Positions 37,967 through 47,102 of a DNA stretch of 64,000 nucleotides are shown piece after piece. Source of the DNA: Bacteroidota bacterium (GTDB lineage: Bacteria > Bacteroidota > Bacteroidia > AKYH767-A > OLB10); assembly GCA_016722525.1 (NCBI GenBank), contig JADKJB010000003.1, positions 310,001 to 374,000 on the forward strand, in the 5' to 3' direction. Made by a program: the position numbers and the translations under genes. Below the pieces are notes generated by a model. It worked only from the letters and a program-made list of their open reading frames with translations, was not told the origin of the DNA and did no database searches. How positions within the stretch are numbered: position 1 is the first letter of the stretch; each line of letters opens with the position of its first letter.

Positions 37967-39353
37967 TTAAAATTCAGCGTTCAAAGGTGTTCGAGGGAAT
38001 GGGATCACATCCCTGATGTTACCCATTCCAGTTATGAATAATATCAACCTTTCAAATCCCAAGCCAAAACCTGCGTGAGGTACTGTTCCGAATTTTCGTG
38101 TTTCGAGGTACCACCAAAGGCTTTCTTCATGGATACCCATTTCTTGAATTCTTTGTTTCAATTTATCATAATCTTCTTCTCTTTGTGATCCCCCAACAAT
38201 TTCACCAATTCCGGGGAATAACACATCCATAGCTCGAACTGTCTTCCCATCATCGTTCTGCTTCATGTAAAAAGCTTTTATATGTTTTGGGTAATTGAAT
38301 AGAATGACAGGATTTTTAAAATGCTTTTCTACCAGAAAGCGTTCATGTTCCGATTGAAGATCAGTACCCCAATCAACTTTAAACTCAAATTTTCTTTTGA
38401 ATTTTGAGGATCTCCACTGCTTCTGTATAAGTTAATCTGACAAAGGGCTGGTCCAGAATTCCTTTTAAACGAGTAATGAGTTCGTTATCGTACATTTTAT
38501 TAAGGAACTCGAGATCATCCAAGCAATTATTTAATGCATAGGTAACCAAATATTTGAGCATATCTTCCACCAGATCCATATTATCATCGAGCTCATAAAA
38601 GGCCATTTCTGGCTCAATCATCCAGAACTCAGCCAGGTGACGTGCTGTATTTGAATTTTCAGCTCTAAAAGTAGGGCCAAAAGTATATACCTGTCCAAGA
38701 GCCAAAGCCCCCAGTTCACCTTCCAGCTGACCACTCACGGTGAGATTGGTTTCTTTACCAAAAAAATCCTCTTTGTAATTTAAAGTTCCATCAGGGTTTT
38801 TGGGTGGGTTACTCATGTCCATGGTAGTAACTTTAAACATGGCGCCTGCGCCTTCGGCATCTGATCCCGTAATTATATGAGTATGGAGATAATAAAAGCC
38901 CCGATCATTAAAGTATTTATGAATTCCAAAAGACATAGCATGACGCACTCGTAAAACTGCACCAAAGGTATTGGTACGAGGTCTTAAATGGGCTATTTCC
39001 CGAAGAAACTCAAGTGTATGTCCTTTTTTTGAAGTGGGTAGGTATCAGGATCAGCACATCCGTAAACTTCAATTTGCTGCGCCTGTATTTCCACCGGTTG
39101 CCCCCGAACCCTGAGAGGCAACTAACTTCCCGGAAACGGAAAGCGATGATCCCGTATTAATTTTTTTAATTAAGTCCTCATTAAAGTTATTGGGATCGGC
39201 AACGATTTGGACATTATGAATAGTGCTTCCATCATTCAAAGCAATAAAAATCACGTTCTTATTGCCGCGACGAGTCCTTACCCATCCTTTTACATTTACT
39301 TCCTGATTTTCTGGAAGGAATTTCAATAGTTCTTTTACTAGTGTTCTTTTCAT
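37967..39353 (-). CDS. asnS: Asparaginyl-tRNA synthetase, frame broken at three places
   Basis: Charges tRNA(Asn). The ORFs 39069-39353, 38385-38948 and 37967-38266 are parts of one gene of about 462 codons, the normal size. N-terminus: OB-fold anticodon-binding start (KGWVRTRRGNKNVIFIALNDGS). C-terminus: class II motif 3 (HAGFGLGFERLILFITGMGNIRD). Joins: a run of five Gs in the coding strand (39101-39105) should be four, giving VEIQAQQIEVYG; seven As (39024-39030) should be eight, giving HTLEFLREIAHLRPRT; a third shift at 38390-38406 leads into VDWGTDLQSEHERFLVEKHF. An essential gene with three lesions points to sequence error. It is upstream of rpoN. Confidence 0.95.
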
Positions 39354-39442
39354 TTAATAGGGAACTTAACTGTTCATACATGAGTTGCAAAATTCGTTTA
39401 TTTGGTTTAATAAGGCAAACGAACACTAAACTATTAGCAAAT

Positions 39443-39478
39443 AAAAAAGGCTGCCGTATTACGGCAGCCTTTTTTATT
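39443..39478. terminator. Intrinsic terminator, bidirectional
   Basis: AAGGCTGCCGTA and TACGGCAGCCTT form a nearly perfect 12-bp stem with a very short loop and A/T-runs on both sides. It serves the minus-strand cargo gene that ends at 39493. Confidence 0.92.
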
Positions 39479-39492
39479 TATTCTGTGATTAA

Positions 39493-41379
39493 TTATTTTG
39501 AAACAGATATTGATTTAACAACAGATGCTGCATCAGTGAAAATTCTAACACTGTAATTGCCATTAGCAAAAGTGCTTAAGTCAACGATAAATTGTCCGCC
39601 AAGAGTTTTACCATATACATTGGAAGAAATTTCTTGTCCAACAGCATTGTAAACAACCACTTTAAGGTTTTCTTCTTTGGTGAAGTTGGCATCAATCGTA
39701 ACTAATCCTGAAGTAAGTGTAGGATAAACCTTGATAGCATTTTCAAGTTGAGCTTCTGCAATTGAAGTAGTAACATTTAAGTTAATGTCATCAATATACA
39801 TGTTGTTTCCATAGTTAGAAGTAGCTTTAAACTTAACTAATACTTCAGCCTGACCCAAATAAGAAGTAAGGTCAACATTCTCAGCTCTCCACTGTGCAGC
39901 AGTTGGAACAAACGCATTTGTTTGTCCACCCGGAACAGTTGAAAGAGCTGTTCCAGCTTTATTGAACAATGAAGTCCATGAAGTACCACAATTCGTTGAA
40001 ACAAAAACCTCAAGTCTGTCGTTTTCAGCAGCATATTGTCTGTAAGCAACACTAAAATCAAGAGAAGCTGAACCAGTTAAGCCTTGAAAATCAATTTTCT
40101 TAATGAATAGTTCATCAATACGACCGTTTGTACTGTTGTAGAAATCCATTTTAGCAGACTGTGCAGAGTTACCAAAACCACCAGCATTAGTTACACGACT
40201 CCAACCAATACCATCTGAATTGTTATCGTTCACGATCCAATCAACAGGAGGAAACACTGAAGCAGCAAAACCTTCAACTACCGGAGGTAGAGTGGCAGTA
40301 ATGGAATAAGAGAAGTTTTTATTGAAGTTGTGATTAACAGGTGCAATATCAATACCTGCATCAAGATCTGAAGTGAAAATATGCAAAGCATGTGTTCCGT
40401 TAGAAGCAGAAACGTTGTTAATAGTAACTTGTGCTGTTGCGTTTTGAGCCAATGAACCAGTCCATGGTTGTGATATAATTGCTCCACCATCAATTTGATA
40501 GTTAACATTACAAGATGTAATTGTTGCTGCAGCATTATTTTTTAAGGTAACAACCGGACTAAAAGTACCCGTACAGATAAGAGATGGGATTCCAGTAACA
40601 GTTGTAATTTGCATATCAACAGCAGGGAGACCTGCGATTGGAGCAGAATAAGCTGCCTGATGAACAACTTTAGAAGCATTATCTTGAATAAAGAGCACTG
40701 CTGCTAATTGATTAAGATTATAAACATACCAAGGAATATCAACAGTAAGGCTCACGTTTTGAGTTGCACCAGCTGAAATTGCAGTTACAGCAGTTCCTTG
40801 ATCATCTGGAACCATCTTTTTCATAACACCGTAAAAATCAAGCTCTCCATTAGTTCCTGGAGGCGTTGTGAAATTAATTTCACGCTCAATCATTGCAGTT
40901 TGAAGTACTAATGTTCCAATAGGAGTTCCTGTGCAAGTAATATCTGCATTAATAGTCATCTGCGTATAAGCAGCATTGAAGCTATGAGTAGCAGCAATTG
41001 TGAAAGGTGATGTAACGTTAGTATAGCGATTGTCGATAAACGATTGAGTAACTCCATTTGGTGCACCTGCATAAGCAGTACCATCTACTCTCACATTTGG
41101 AACACCAGTAACACCGTAAAGGGCAACACGTGTATTCACTTCTGTTTTGTTATGGTTGTACATCGGATCAAAGCCTGGCCACCAAACCTGATATTTTAAA
41201 CCAATAATTTTAGTGGTATTAGCATCCAAAATAGTATTGAATGCAGGATTTTGTGCGGCACAAGGTCCGCAGGACGCCTGAGTAAATTCTTCTGCAAGAA
41301 TAAACCGCTGCGATTGAGCGAGTGCCGTACCAGTTACTAATGTCAGCGACAATGCTGCAATGGAGTAGATTTTTTTCAT
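39493..41379 (-). CDS. Secreted Omp28-related thioredoxin-like protein with T9SS type A domain
   Basis: 628 residues. Signal peptide (1 to about 21, ending ALAQS). Residues about 24-130 look like a thioredoxin fold with a redox motif: EEFTQASCGPCAAQNPAF, then LYGVTGVPNVRVDG, as in Omp28-related proteins. The middle has a CARDB-like beta domain (VVTLKNNAAATITSCNVNYQIDGG). A choice-of-anchor J lectin-like domain follows (FPPVDWIVNDNNSDGIGWSR). The C-terminal T9SS domain ends with basic KSISVSK. Its CGPC motif suggests disulfide chemistry outside the cell, which is inference. A -7-like box, TATCTTCG, is at 41420-41427 on the minus strand. Confidence 0.88.
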   Translation of the reverse strand: MKKIYSIAALSLTLVTGTALAQSQRFILAEEFTQASCGPCAAQNPAFNTILDANTTKIIGLKYQVWWPGFDPMYNHNKTEVNTRVALYGVTGVPNVRVDGTAYAGAPNGVTQSFIDNRYTNVTSPFTIAATHSFNAAYTQMTINADITCTGTPIGTLVLQTAMIEREINFTTPPGTNGELDFYGVMKKMVPDDQGTAVTAISAGATQNVSLTVDIPWYVYNLNQLAAVLFIQDNASKVVHQAAYSAPIAGLPAVDMQITTVTGIPSLICTGTFSPVVTLKNNAAATITSCNVNYQIDGGAIISQPWTGSLAQNATAQVTINNVSASNGTHALHIFTSDLDAGIDIAPVNHNFNKNFSYSITATLPPVVEGFAASVFPPVDWIVNDNNSDGIGWSRVTNAGGFGNSAQSAKMDFYNSTNGRIDELFIKKIDFQGLTGSASLDFSVAYRQYAAENDRLEVFVSTNCGTSWTSLFNKAGTALSTVPGGQTNAFVPTAAQWRAENVDLTSYLGQAEVLVKFKATSNYGNNMYIDDINLNVTTSIAEAQLENAIKVYPTLTSGLVTIDANFTKEENLKVVVYNAVGQEISSNVYGKTLGGQFIVDLSTFANGNYSVRIFTDAASVVKSISVSK

Positions 41380-41637
41380 GACTCTGGTTGGATTTTTAGA
41401 TTTTTATTTTTAGGAGTAGCGAAGATAGGCAATATTTTCCCTCACTAATATAAGTGATATTGTATAATTATTGTAAATTTCTTATAAATTATAGTAAATT
41501 ATTCACTTTCAGTGGCCCTAAACGAAATTTGTGGCTTAAATTCTACTTTTTCATAATTGAAATGCAGCCCAAATTTTGAGAAAGTTGATAAAATTAAGAG
41601 CACCAGGAAAACCAGTACTACCCGACATCTTCATTTT

Positions 41638-42390
41638 TTAATTTTTGCTTTTGGCAACAATAACAATCTCCTTGTTGGTTTTAGCCAGAATAGTGAATTT
41701 TTTTATCAGCTGGCGTTCAAATTTATTCAGGAAGTTGATTTTTTTCAGCTGGTTATCAAAAATACCGGGAGTTATGTATTGATGTTTTACCACTTTGAAA
41801 TTATCTTTTTCAAGAATAGTATTTATTTGAGAAAGACTGCTGAAATATCTCTTGTAGATGGGTTCGCCTTTCTTTTGCATTTTTTTCTTTTTGAAAGGAT
41901 ATAATACACGATCATTAATCCAGTTTGCAGGACTATGATTACTTACAATAGTAAAAACAATTACCCCATTAGGTTTAGCCACTCGGCAAAGTTCATGGAG
42001 TGCTAAAGGGAAGTTGTGGATGTATTCGATGCTCCCAATGCTGAAAACAAAATCGAAGCTGTCTGAAACAAACGGTAATGCACAAGTGTCGGCTACTACT
42101 CCGGGCAATTCACCAAGTCGTTTACGTGAAGAAGCAATATTATGATAGCTAATATCAGAGGCAAAATAATTCCCTTTATTCTCATTAACAATTTCTCCCA
42201 AAACTCCGGGACCGGAACCTGCATCTAAAAAATCTTTGCCGGCAACATTTAAATCCTGAATGATAGAACGAATCAATTCCTGACGGAATTGGCGGTTTAA
42301 ATTTTTATTTGAAAGGTAATTGCGTTCGTAATAGGTCTCACTTTTACGACGATAATCTTCTTGAATTTCACTTGAATTACTGGGTTTCAT
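41638..42390 (-). CDS. Class I SAM-dependent methyltransferase, coupled to a Trm112-like gene
   Basis: 250 residues. SAM-binding motif I is DFLDAGSGPGVLGEIV, with an acidic residue at the expected place (FASDISYHNIASSR), then motif IV-like DFVFSIGSIEYIHNF and a post-motif CRVAKPNGVIVFTIV. It belongs to the Methyltransf_11/25 group. The acceptor is unknown. The start ATG overlaps the stop of the upstream Trm112-like gene (ATGA), which argues that the two proteins are made and act together. A lysine/aromatic-rich C-terminus (about 200-250) follows the core. Confidence 0.85.
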   Translation of the reverse strand: MKPSNSSEIQEDYRRKSETYYERNYLSNKNLNRQFRQELIRSIIQDLNVAGKDFLDAGSGPGVLGEIVNENKGNYFASDISYHNIASSRKRLGELPGVVADTCALPFVSDSFDFVFSIGSIEYIHNFPLALHELCRVAKPNGVIVFTIVSNHSPANWINDRVLYPFKKKKMQKKGEPIYKRYFSSLSQINTILEKDNFKVVKHQYITPGIFDNQLKKINFLNKFERQLIKKFTILAKTNKEIVIVAKSKN

Positions 42391-42596
42391 TTACCGTGAT
42401 TTTTATTCATGAGATCTTTCCATTCCCGTTCGCCTAAAATTTCCGCACTATCTATTAACATGATTGGAATCCCATCTTTAATAGTATAACGGTAGCGAGT
42501 AAGTGCATCAGTAGAAACGAGAAATTCACCAGCTACAAACAAGGAAGCGCCTGAAAACGGGCAGCGCAATTTTTCCAATAGGAGTTTAGCGATCAT
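42387..42596 (-). CDS. Trm112-like (UPF0434) zinc-ribbon-related small protein
   Basis: 69 residues from ATG 42596. The start IAKLLLEKLRCPFSG matches the Trm112-type first strand and Cys (LRCP), followed by LFVAGEFLVSTDALTRYRYTIKDGIPIML and then LIDSAEI, as in the bacterial YcaR/UPF0434 family. The second pair of cysteines is missing, as in many bacterial members, so no full zinc site is expected. In eukaryotes and archaea Trm112 activates several SAM methyltransferases. Here the ORF overlaps a methyltransferase start by four bases, which fits an activator-enzyme pair. Confidence 0.85.
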   Translation of the reverse strand: MIAKLLLEKLRCPFSGASLFVAGEFLVSTDALTRYRYTIKDGIPIMLIDSAEILGEREWKDLMNKNHGK

Positions 42597-43213
42597 CAAT
42601 GGGGATGTATATGATTTTTTTTAATTTACTTCAGAACGATTGTAATTCTCATACCATTTCAATTCAAAAACAACAACCCGGGAACTTCATTTTTGAAATT
42701 ATCCATAGTTTTTAAAGGCAGTTAAGAAGATGCAAAAATAGGAATTTTGTTCGAATGCCAACCACGATTCCAGTTCAGCCATTAGATGAGGTGCTTTCAA
42801 AGGAGTGCCAATGAGTTAAATTGCAACTAATTTCATAGGACCGATTAAGTTTAATGAAGCCCCCGCTTTTTGGAAACGAAAAACTTGTTTTCTTAGATTT
42901 TGTGAAGAAAGGAGTGAGTCTTAGATTGACAGTTCTGAAAAGAGGCTAAATTTTAACTGAATAAGAATTTATCCATTTACATTTTAACCAATTTATTTTT
43001 GTAATTATCAGATATTTAGACTTTTATGCTTCAAATAGGTGTTGAAAATGCGCAATTGCTTACCCCTTTTTAAAAACATCAGTACTTTGTAAAGAAAATG
43101 CAATATTTTACGAAAAGACCCACTTATTAAGGTCGAAAGCTTCATCATGCTTGCTTATTTGGATAAGATTTCTTTTCTTTACGGTTCTGAACTTTAATTT
43201 TAATCCAACTTAA
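42597..43213. other. Intergenic region between divergent genes, no gene seen
   Basis: A region of about 600 bases upstream of both the Trm112-like gene and a T9SS cargo gene. I find no credible ORF, RNA gene or strong hairpin, and no convincing -33/-7 pair at the usual spacing. Confidence 0.35.
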
Positions 43214-43909
43214 ATGAAAAAAATCTACTTATTTATAGTAATCTGTCTTTCAGTTCTATCTTTAAATGGTCAAAGTCTGACTGCAACAAACATATATCTT
43301 AGTGGGGATCCTTTATTTTTTATGGAAGGTCATGCTACAATTACTAATGTGAGTGCAGCATCTAAAGATGTTACGGTTCAAAGAACTGTGAATAATCTAT
43401 TTGCTGGTCATAACAGTTATTTTTGTTGGGTACAATGTTATGGATCGCAAACATCTTTAGCTCCAGACAACATTACATTAGCACCCGGAACAAATACCGA
43501 TGTATTCAGAGGTGATTTGGAAACTAATGCTATTTCAGGAATTAGTCTGGTTTCTTATTGCTTCTTTGATGTGAACAATACTTCCGACTCTGTTTGTGTA
43601 GAATATCTGTATGATGCTACCACCGGTATTGGAGAAGTAGCTTCAGGAAAAAATTTCATTTCTAAACCTTATCCTAACCCAGCTTCATCTGCAACTAATT
43701 TTTATATTAATGTGGCTAAAGGTGCTAAAAATGCAAGACTTAAATTCTTTAATATGCTTGGTGCTGAAGTTAAAGACGTAGCAGTGACAGAGAATAGAAA
43801 TTCATTGAAAGTAAACTTAACTGATTTGAAATCCGGAATTTATTTCTATTCACTTTTAGTAGATGGAAAAGGTACTACTACAGGCAAATTAATGATTTCC
43901 AGAGATTAA
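43214..43909 (+). CDS. Secreted protein of unknown function with T9SS type A sorting domain
   Basis: 231 residues. Signal peptide about 1-20 (IVICLSVLSLNGQ). The middle is a beta domain of about 120 residues with CWVQCYG and SVCVEYLYD cysteines, similar in layout to small secreted proteins of Bacteroidota. From about 150 there is a T9SS type A domain (KPYPNPASSATNFYINV...LKSGIYFYSLLVDGKG). The role is unknown. The gene is complete and is followed by a terminator. Confidence 0.88.
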   Translation: MKKIYLFIVICLSVLSLNGQSLTATNIYLSGDPLFFMEGHATITNVSAASKDVTVQRTVNNLFAGHNSYFCWVQCYGSQTSLAPDNITLAPGTNTDVFRGDLETNAISGISLVSYCFFDVNNTSDSVCVEYLYDATTGIGEVASGKNFISKPYPNPASSATNFYINVAKGAKNARLKFFNMLGAEVKDVAVTENRNSLKVNLTDLKSGIYFYSLLVDGKGTTTGKLMISRD

Positions 43910-43930
43910 TCTTTAATAAGAATTTGTTTT

Positions 43931-43960
43931 AAAAGTCCTGCTGAAAGTCAGGACTTTTTT
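43931..43960 (+). terminator. Intrinsic terminator of the T9SS cargo gene
   Basis: AAGTCCTG and CAGGACTT pair perfectly around CTGAAAGT, followed by a T-run. It is about 20 bases after the stop. Confidence 0.88.
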
Positions 43961-44016
43961 ATTTAAAATTGATGACGGATTTTTTCAGTAATTTAGCCGC
44001 TTTGTGAAATGTGAGT

Positions 44017-46284
44017 ATGAATAAAAAGCAAGATGCACTTGATTATCATTCCCAGGGAAGACCGGGAAAAATAGAAGTAGTTCCAACCAAACCTTATAGT
44101 TCTCAATTAGACCTTTCGCTGGCCTATTCTCCAGGGGTTGCAGAACCATGCCTGAGGATACATGAAAATCCGGAGGATGTATATAAGTATACAGCTAAAG
44201 GTAATCTGGTAGCTGTTATTTCAAATGGAACAGCCGTTTTAGGATTGGGAAATATTGGCCCCGAGGCATCCAAACCGGTGATGGAAGGGAAGGGTCTTCT
44301 TTTTAAAATTTTTGCAGATATTGATGTTTTCGACATTGAAGTCAATCAGTCTGATGTTGAGGGTTTTGTGAATACTGTAAAGGCTATATCGCCAACTTTT
44401 GGAGGAATTAATCTGGAAGATATTAAGGCTCCTGAATGTTTTGAAATTGAAAAAAGACTCAAGGAAGAATTGTCAATTCCTGTTATGCATGACGATCAGC
44501 ACGGAACGGCAATTATTACTGCAGCTGCATTGATTAATGCTTTAGAAATTTCCAATAAGCATATCGCAGAAATAAAAATTGTTGTTAATGGTGCCGGAGC
44601 TTCCGCTATTTCATGCACCAAGTTATTTGTTTCACTAGGTGCCAGACTGGAAAATATTGTGATGCTTGATTCTACCGGAGTAATTAGATCCGATAGAGAG
44701 CAGATGGATGCACAGAAGAAATATTTTGCCACTAACCGTGACATTCATACTTTGGAAGAAGCTATGATTGATGCAGATTTTTTCATAGGATTATCAAAAG
44801 GAAATATTCTTAACGGCGACCACCTTCGCTTGATGGCTGCTAATCCGATTGTTTTTGCCTTAGCTAATCCGGATCCTGAAATATCTTACGCGGCTGCACA
44901 TGAATCGCGAAATGATATCATTCTTGCAACGGGGAGGTCTGATTTCCCTAATCAGGTTAATAATGTTATAGGTTTTCCTTTTATTTTCAGAGGCGCACTT
45001 GATGTTAGGGCAACACAAATAAATGAAGAGATGAAACTGGCCGCTGTGAGAGCTATTGCAAATCTTGCACGTCAACCTGTTCCTGAAATAGTCAACCTGG
45101 CATATAATAAAACGAACATCCTGTTTGGGAAAGATTATATAATACCCAAACCACTTGACCCTCGACTCATTACAACAGTAGCGCCTGCTGTAGCTAAAGC
45201 AGCAATGGAATCAGGAGTGGCACGTTTACCTATACTCAACTGGGATGCCTATGAACTGGAGCTATCAAAGCGGCTGGGTCATGATAATAAACTGATTCGT
45301 GTAGTTACCAACAGAGCAAAACAAAACCCACAACGGGTAGTTTTTGCGGAAGCAGATACTTATAAAATCTTAAAGTCAGCTCAGATTGTTAAGGATGAGG
45401 GGATTGCAAAACCAATACTTTTAGGAAACAAAGAAAAAATTAATCAGTTAATTCTGGATCATAATCTGGATCTGGGTGATATTCCCATTATTGATCCACG
45501 AAATGATTCTGATAATCTGGATTATTTTGGCGAGTTATTTTTCAAAAAAAGAGCCCGAAATGGATTTAACTTTCATGAGGCCCGAAAAATAATGAAAGAA
45601 CGTAATTATTATGGAGCCATGATGGTTGAAACCGGTCAGGCTGATGCTCTAATTTCGGGCCAAACCCGTAAATACGCGGATATTCTCAGGCCTGCACTTT
45701 TTATTATAGGTACTCAGGAAGAAGTTACCAGTGTTGCCGGTATGTACATAATGATTACAAAACGGGGACCTATCTTTTTTGCTGATACTACAATTAACGT
45801 AAATCCTACTACGGAGGAGCTAGTTGAAATTACTTTGTTAACAGCCAAAGCGGTACAGCAATTTAATATGAAGCCCAGGATTGCGATGGTTTCATTTTCA
45901 AATTTTGGCTCATCCAAAGACCCACAAGCGAAGAAAGTTAAAAATGCAGTTAAAATTTTACATGAAAAGTTCCCTGGATTGATTGTAGATGGTGAAATGC
46001 AAGCTAATTTCGCTTTTAACACCCAGATGCTAAAAGATAATTTCCCATTTAGTGAACTCGCAAATGAAGGAGCCAATACGCTCATATTTCCGAATTTGGA
46101 ATCCGGAAATATTGCTTATAAATTATTGCAGGAAATGGGAGCAGCAGAAGCAATTGGTCCGGTGCTTTTAGGTATGAAAAAACCCGTTCATATTCTTCAA
46201 CTGGGAAGCTCGGTTAGGGAAATTGTGAATATGGTAACTATTGCAGTTGTGGATGCTCAGGCTCGCAAATCCGCCAATATCTAA
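44017..46284 (+). CDS. maeB: NADP-dependent malic enzyme with C-terminal phosphotransacetylase domain
   Basis: About 755 residues; ATG 44017 is preferred over a GTG at 44011. Residues 1 to about 430 are the malic enzyme part (SPGVAEPC, the metal/substrate region EDIKAPECFEIE, the dinucleotide site IVVNGAGASAISC). Residues about 430-755 form a phosphotransacetylase-like domain (MVETGQADALISGQ, ADTTINVNPT), the usual MaeB layout, in which the second domain is regulatory. It converts malate to pyruvate and CO2 with NADPH formation. It lies five bases before ruvA and begins the ruvA-sprA-gcvH block. Confidence 0.96.
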   Translation: MNKKQDALDYHSQGRPGKIEVVPTKPYSSQLDLSLAYSPGVAEPCLRIHENPEDVYKYTAKGNLVAVISNGTAVLGLGNIGPEASKPVMEGKGLLFKIFADIDVFDIEVNQSDVEGFVNTVKAISPTFGGINLEDIKAPECFEIEKRLKEELSIPVMHDDQHGTAIITAAALINALEISNKHIAEIKIVVNGAGASAISCTKLFVSLGARLENIVMLDSTGVIRSDREQMDAQKKYFATNRDIHTLEEAMIDADFFIGLSKGNILNGDHLRLMAANPIVFALANPDPEISYAAAHESRNDIILATGRSDFPNQVNNVIGFPFIFRGALDVRATQINEEMKLAAVRAIANLARQPVPEIVNLAYNKTNILFGKDYIIPKPLDPRLITTVAPAVAKAAMESGVARLPILNWDAYELELSKRLGHDNKLIRVVTNRAKQNPQRVVFAEADTYKILKSAQIVKDEGIAKPILLGNKEKINQLILDHNLDLGDIPIIDPRNDSDNLDYFGELFFKKRARNGFNFHEARKIMKERNYYGAMMVETGQADALISGQTRKYADILRPALFIIGTQEEVTSVAGMYIMITKRGPIFFADTTINVNPTTEELVEITLLTAKAVQQFNMKPRIAMVSFSNFGSSKDPQAKKVKNAVKILHEKFPGLIVDGEMQANFAFNTQMLKDNFPFSELANEGANTLIFPNLESGNIAYKLLQEMGAAEAIGPVLLGMKKPVHILQLGSSVREIVNMVTIAVVDAQARKSANI

Positions 46285-46289
46285 AAATT

Positions 46290-46895
46290 ATGTACTCCTA
46301 CATTTGTGGAAATATCAGGGCACTCAACCCTACGTCAGTTCTTATTGATAACCAGGGTATGGGTTATCAGATTCAAATTTCTTTACATACTTATTCAGCA
46401 ATTAAAGATCTCAAAGAGGTTCAGCTTTTTACTCATTGTATCATTAAGGTAGAAAGTCAGGCGGTTTCTCAATTTGCTATTTATGGTTTTGCCGATGAAA
46501 AAGAACGAAGTCTTTTTCTCGACTTGATTAGTGTTTCAGGAGTTGGTAACAATACCGCACAGTTAATTCTTTCTTCTTTCGAACCAGGTGATCTGGTGCA
46601 GGTTATTGCAACTGGAAATGTAGGTGCGCTTCAAAAAGTAAAAGGGATTGGTTCAAAGTCGGCGCAGCGTATTATTATTGATCTCAAAGATAAAATCTTA
46701 AAAAGTGTAGGTGAATTAAAAATTCCGGTTTTTTTAGGCAATACTATAAAAGAGGAATCGTTAAGTGCCTTGATGACTCTTGGTTTTAACAGATTAAATG
46801 CTGAAAAAGCCGTCGAAAAAGCTATTAAAGGGAATCCTGAAGGCGCCTCGGTGGAGAAAATTATAAAAGCAGCTCTTGGTTACTTATCGTCCTAG
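46290..46895 (+). CDS. ruvA: Holliday junction branch migration protein RuvA
   Basis: 201 residues. The N-terminal OB fold (MYSYICGNIRALNPTSVLIDNQGMGYQIQ) is followed by tandem helix-hairpin-helix motifs (LISVSGVGNNTAQLIL and LQKVKGIGSKSAQRIIIDLKDKI) and a C-terminal three-helix domain (EESLSALMTLGFN...IIKAALGYL). It binds Holliday junctions and recruits RuvB. It starts five bases after the maeB stop, so the two are probably co-transcribed. Confidence 0.97.
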   Translation: MYSYICGNIRALNPTSVLIDNQGMGYQIQISLHTYSAIKDLKEVQLFTHCIIKVESQAVSQFAIYGFADEKERSLFLDLISVSGVGNNTAQLILSSFEPGDLVQVIATGNVGALQKVKGIGSKSAQRIIIDLKDKILKSVGELKIPVFLGNTIKEESLSALMTLGFNRLNAEKAVEKAIKGNPEGASVEKIIKAALGYLSS

Positions 46896-47102
46896 GGAAA
46901 CAGCTATGATATAAAGGTTTACAGTTAAGATTTTTGTGTTATTTTAGCCGATTGTTAATGAGTTTTTCCTTTTATTATCCGAATTCTATCGGTAAGAGTT
47001 TGATAACCAAAAGGAAATGAAATTATTTTAGAGTGATGGCGGATAAGTCTTTTGATATAAAGAGTAGCTCCACACGAATCTGAACATTATTGTTAATTTG
47101 AG

